The notes beneath the pieces are model-generated. The model had not been told where the DNA came from. It saw only the letters and a list, made by a program, of their open reading frames with translations, and made no database searches. From assembly GCF_000158915.1 (NCBI RefSeq), contig NZ_GG657754.1, positions 9,693,032-9,735,718 of the forward strand: a stretch of DNA of 42,687 nucleotides, read 5' to 3'. Made by a program: the position numbers and the translations under genes. Source of the DNA: Streptomyces himastatinicus ATCC 53653. Lineage in GTDB: Bacteria; Actinomycetota; Actinomycetes; Streptomycetales; Streptomycetaceae. Of the stretch, positions 41,523 to 42,687 are shown one piece after another. Numbering within the stretch: the first letter of the stretch is position 1; each line of letters begins with the position of its first letter.

Positions 41523-42687
41523 TCAGGCGCGGGGCCGGAGCGCGCGGTCGACCAGGGGGCCCGCGGCGCCGGTGTAGTGGGACGGGTCGCACAGGGTCGC
41601 CAGTTCCGTGGGGTCGAGAGCGACCTCGGGCAGGTCGGTGAGGACCTTCGCGAGGGGCTGGCCGGTGCGTTCGGCCTCGGCCGTCGCCGTGTCGAGCAGG
41701 TGCCTGGCCGCCGCCTTGCCCAGGCGGGGGGCGAGGACGGCGGCGATGCGTTCGGAGACGATGCGGGAGCCGGTCAGCTCCAGGTTCTCGGTCATCCGCG
41801 CGGGCCGGATCCGTAGGCCCTCGGTCAGTTCGACCGCGGTGTGGGCGGCGCCGCCGGTGAGGCGGAGGCATTCGCGCAGCAGCTGCCACTCGGCGTGCCA
41901 GCCGCCCGCCGAGCGTTCGTCCTCGGAGAGCAGGCACTGGGTCAGGCCCGTGGCCAGTGGGGGCACCTGGAGGGCGGCGCTGCGGAGGAGGGTGGCCAGG
42001 ACCGGGTTGCGTTTGTGGGGCATGGCCGAGGAGCTGCCGCGGCCGGGGGCGGTGGGTTCCTCGACCTCGCCGACCTCGGTGCGGGCCAGTGACTGCACAT
42101 CGACGGCGATCTTGCCGAGGGCTCCGGCGGTGAACGACAGGGCCGAGGCGAGGTCGGCGATCGGGGTGCGCAGGGTGTGCCACGGCAGCGCCGGGCGGGC
42201 GAGGCCGGTTTCGGTGGCGAACGCGGCCACCAGATCGTCGAGGTAGGCGCCGGGCTCGACGGGTCCGGCGTACTCCAGGTAGCCCGCCAGGGTCCCCGCG
42301 GCTCCGCCGAGGGACACCGGCAGGCCGGTGTCCGCGACGGTGCCGATCCGGTGGCCCGCCTCCAGCAGCAACTCGCGCCAGCCCGCCGCCTTGAGCCCGA
42401 AGGTGGTGGGGACCGCGTGCAGCGCGAGGGTGCGGCCCGCCATCGCGGTGTCGCGGTGTTCGGCCGCGAGCCGGGCCAGGGCGTGGGCTGCGGTGTCCAG
42501 GTCGGCGCGGATCAGCCGGAGTGCGGTGCGCGCGACCAGCATGGCGCCGGTGTCGAACACGTCCTGGCTGGTGGATCCGCGGTGGACGTATTCGGCGGCG
42601 GCCGGGTCCTCCGCCGCCACCACCTCGGTGAAGGCCCGTACGAGGCCCACCACCGGGTTGGCGGTCTCGCGCGCTCCGACGGCGATC
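41523..42687 (-). CDS. pcaB: 3-carboxy-cis,cis-muconate cycloisomerase-like protein, N-terminus cut by window edge
   Basis: A fumarase/adenylosuccinate-lyase superfamily enzyme, about 388 residues visible; the frame is open to the last base so the start lies outside. YVHRGSTSQDVFDTGAMLVA holds the catalytic-region motif and GRGSSSAMPHKRNPVLATLL is the superfamily signature loop. The overall pattern (NPVVGLVRAFTEVV at the edge, then STSQDVFDT, then the C-terminal TGAAGPLVDRALR) matches PcaB, which converts beta-carboxymuconate to gamma-carboxymuconolactone in the protocatechuate branch of the beta-ketoadipate pathway. Other pca genes would be expected just beyond the window. It converges with the LAL gene, 16 bp between stops. 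Confidence 0.88.
   Translation of the reverse strand, partial: IAVGARETANPVVGLVRAFTEVVAAEDPAAAEYVHRGSTSQDVFDTGAMLVARTALRLIRADLDTAAHALARLAAEHRDTAMAGRTLALHAVPTTFGLKAAGWRELLLEAGHRIGTVADTGLPVSLGGAAGTLAGYLEYAGPVEPGAYLDDLVAAFATETGLARPALPWHTLRTPIADLASALSFTAGALGKIAVDVQSLARTEVGEVEEPTAPGRGSSSAMPHKRNPVLATLLRSAALQVPPLATGLTQCLLSEDERSAGGWHAEWQLLRECLRLTGGAAHTAVELTEGLRIRPARMTENLELTGSRIVSERIAAVLAPRLGKAAARHLLDTATAEAERTGQPLAKVLTDLPEVALDPTELATLCDPSHYTGAAGPLVDRALRPRA

Overview
The window is very GC-rich, with codon usage, GTG/TTG starts and gene families (LuxR-type regulators, XRE/DUF5753 plus SAM methyltransferase pairs, SpoIIE-type phosphatases, F420-dependent luciferase-like enzymes, GPP34 proteins) typical of a Streptomyces chromosome or a close actinomycete relative. 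It looks like an accessory, metabolically varied part of the chromosome. No tRNA, rRNA or CRISPR array was seen.

Layout. 1-7.9 kb: the end of a LuxR-type response regulator, an IlvD/Edd sugar-acid dehydratase, an orphan CitG-like protein, a TPP riboswitch controlling an NCS1 (CytX-type) transporter, an APC permease and a serine hydrolase. 8-11.5 kb: a secreted pectate lyase, then a decayed locus. In the decayed locus the remains of a lacI-type repressor (minus strand) and a GH42 beta-galactosidase (plus strand) are joined through a TnpB-only (IS1341-like) element whose left end is gone. 11.9-14.9 kb: a FUSC-type membrane protein (one frameshift) convergent with an F420-type oxidoreductase.

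15.4-21.8 kb is the most interesting region. It holds a 74-residue double-glycine leader peptide with a Gly/Val/Thr-rich, cysteine-free core, a perfect 13-bp stem terminator/attenuator, an HlyD-like secretion protein, an ABC transporter with a C39 peptidase domain, and a second large ABC transporter. This is an NHLM-type bacteriocin export cassette with no recognisable modifying enzyme. Proposed logic: the C39 domain cuts the leader after Gly-Gly and the paired transporters with the HlyD protein export the core. In this sequence the C39 transporter reads through only if two single-base insertions are removed.

21.8-26.6 kb: a small membrane protein, a NarL/LiaR-type two-component system, a SAM methyltransferase with an XRE/DUF5753 regulator, and a conserved protein of unknown function. 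26.6-33.7 kb (minus strand): a MalE-like sugar-binding lipoprotein, then a complete CUT2 (XylFGH-like) sugar ABC transporter whose binding-protein gene follows a SpoIIE-type phosphatase by 1 nt. 34-36.8 kb: a CxxC protein, a second SAM methyltransferase, a YcxB-like membrane protein and a GPP34 protein. 36.8-41.5 kb: a carboxylesterase and an MBL-fold hydrolase on the minus strand, broken by six single-base indels in about 360 bp, divergent from a large LuxR (LAL) ATPase regulator. The window ends inside a PcaB-type gene.

A recurring oddity is single-base indels in short C or G runs, always with protein conservation continuing in the neighbouring frame (tnpB, FUSC gene, C39 ABC gene, MBL gene, esterase gene). 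This looks more like sequencing error than old decay. The lacI and GH42 remnants, with large internal deletions, are genuine decay.
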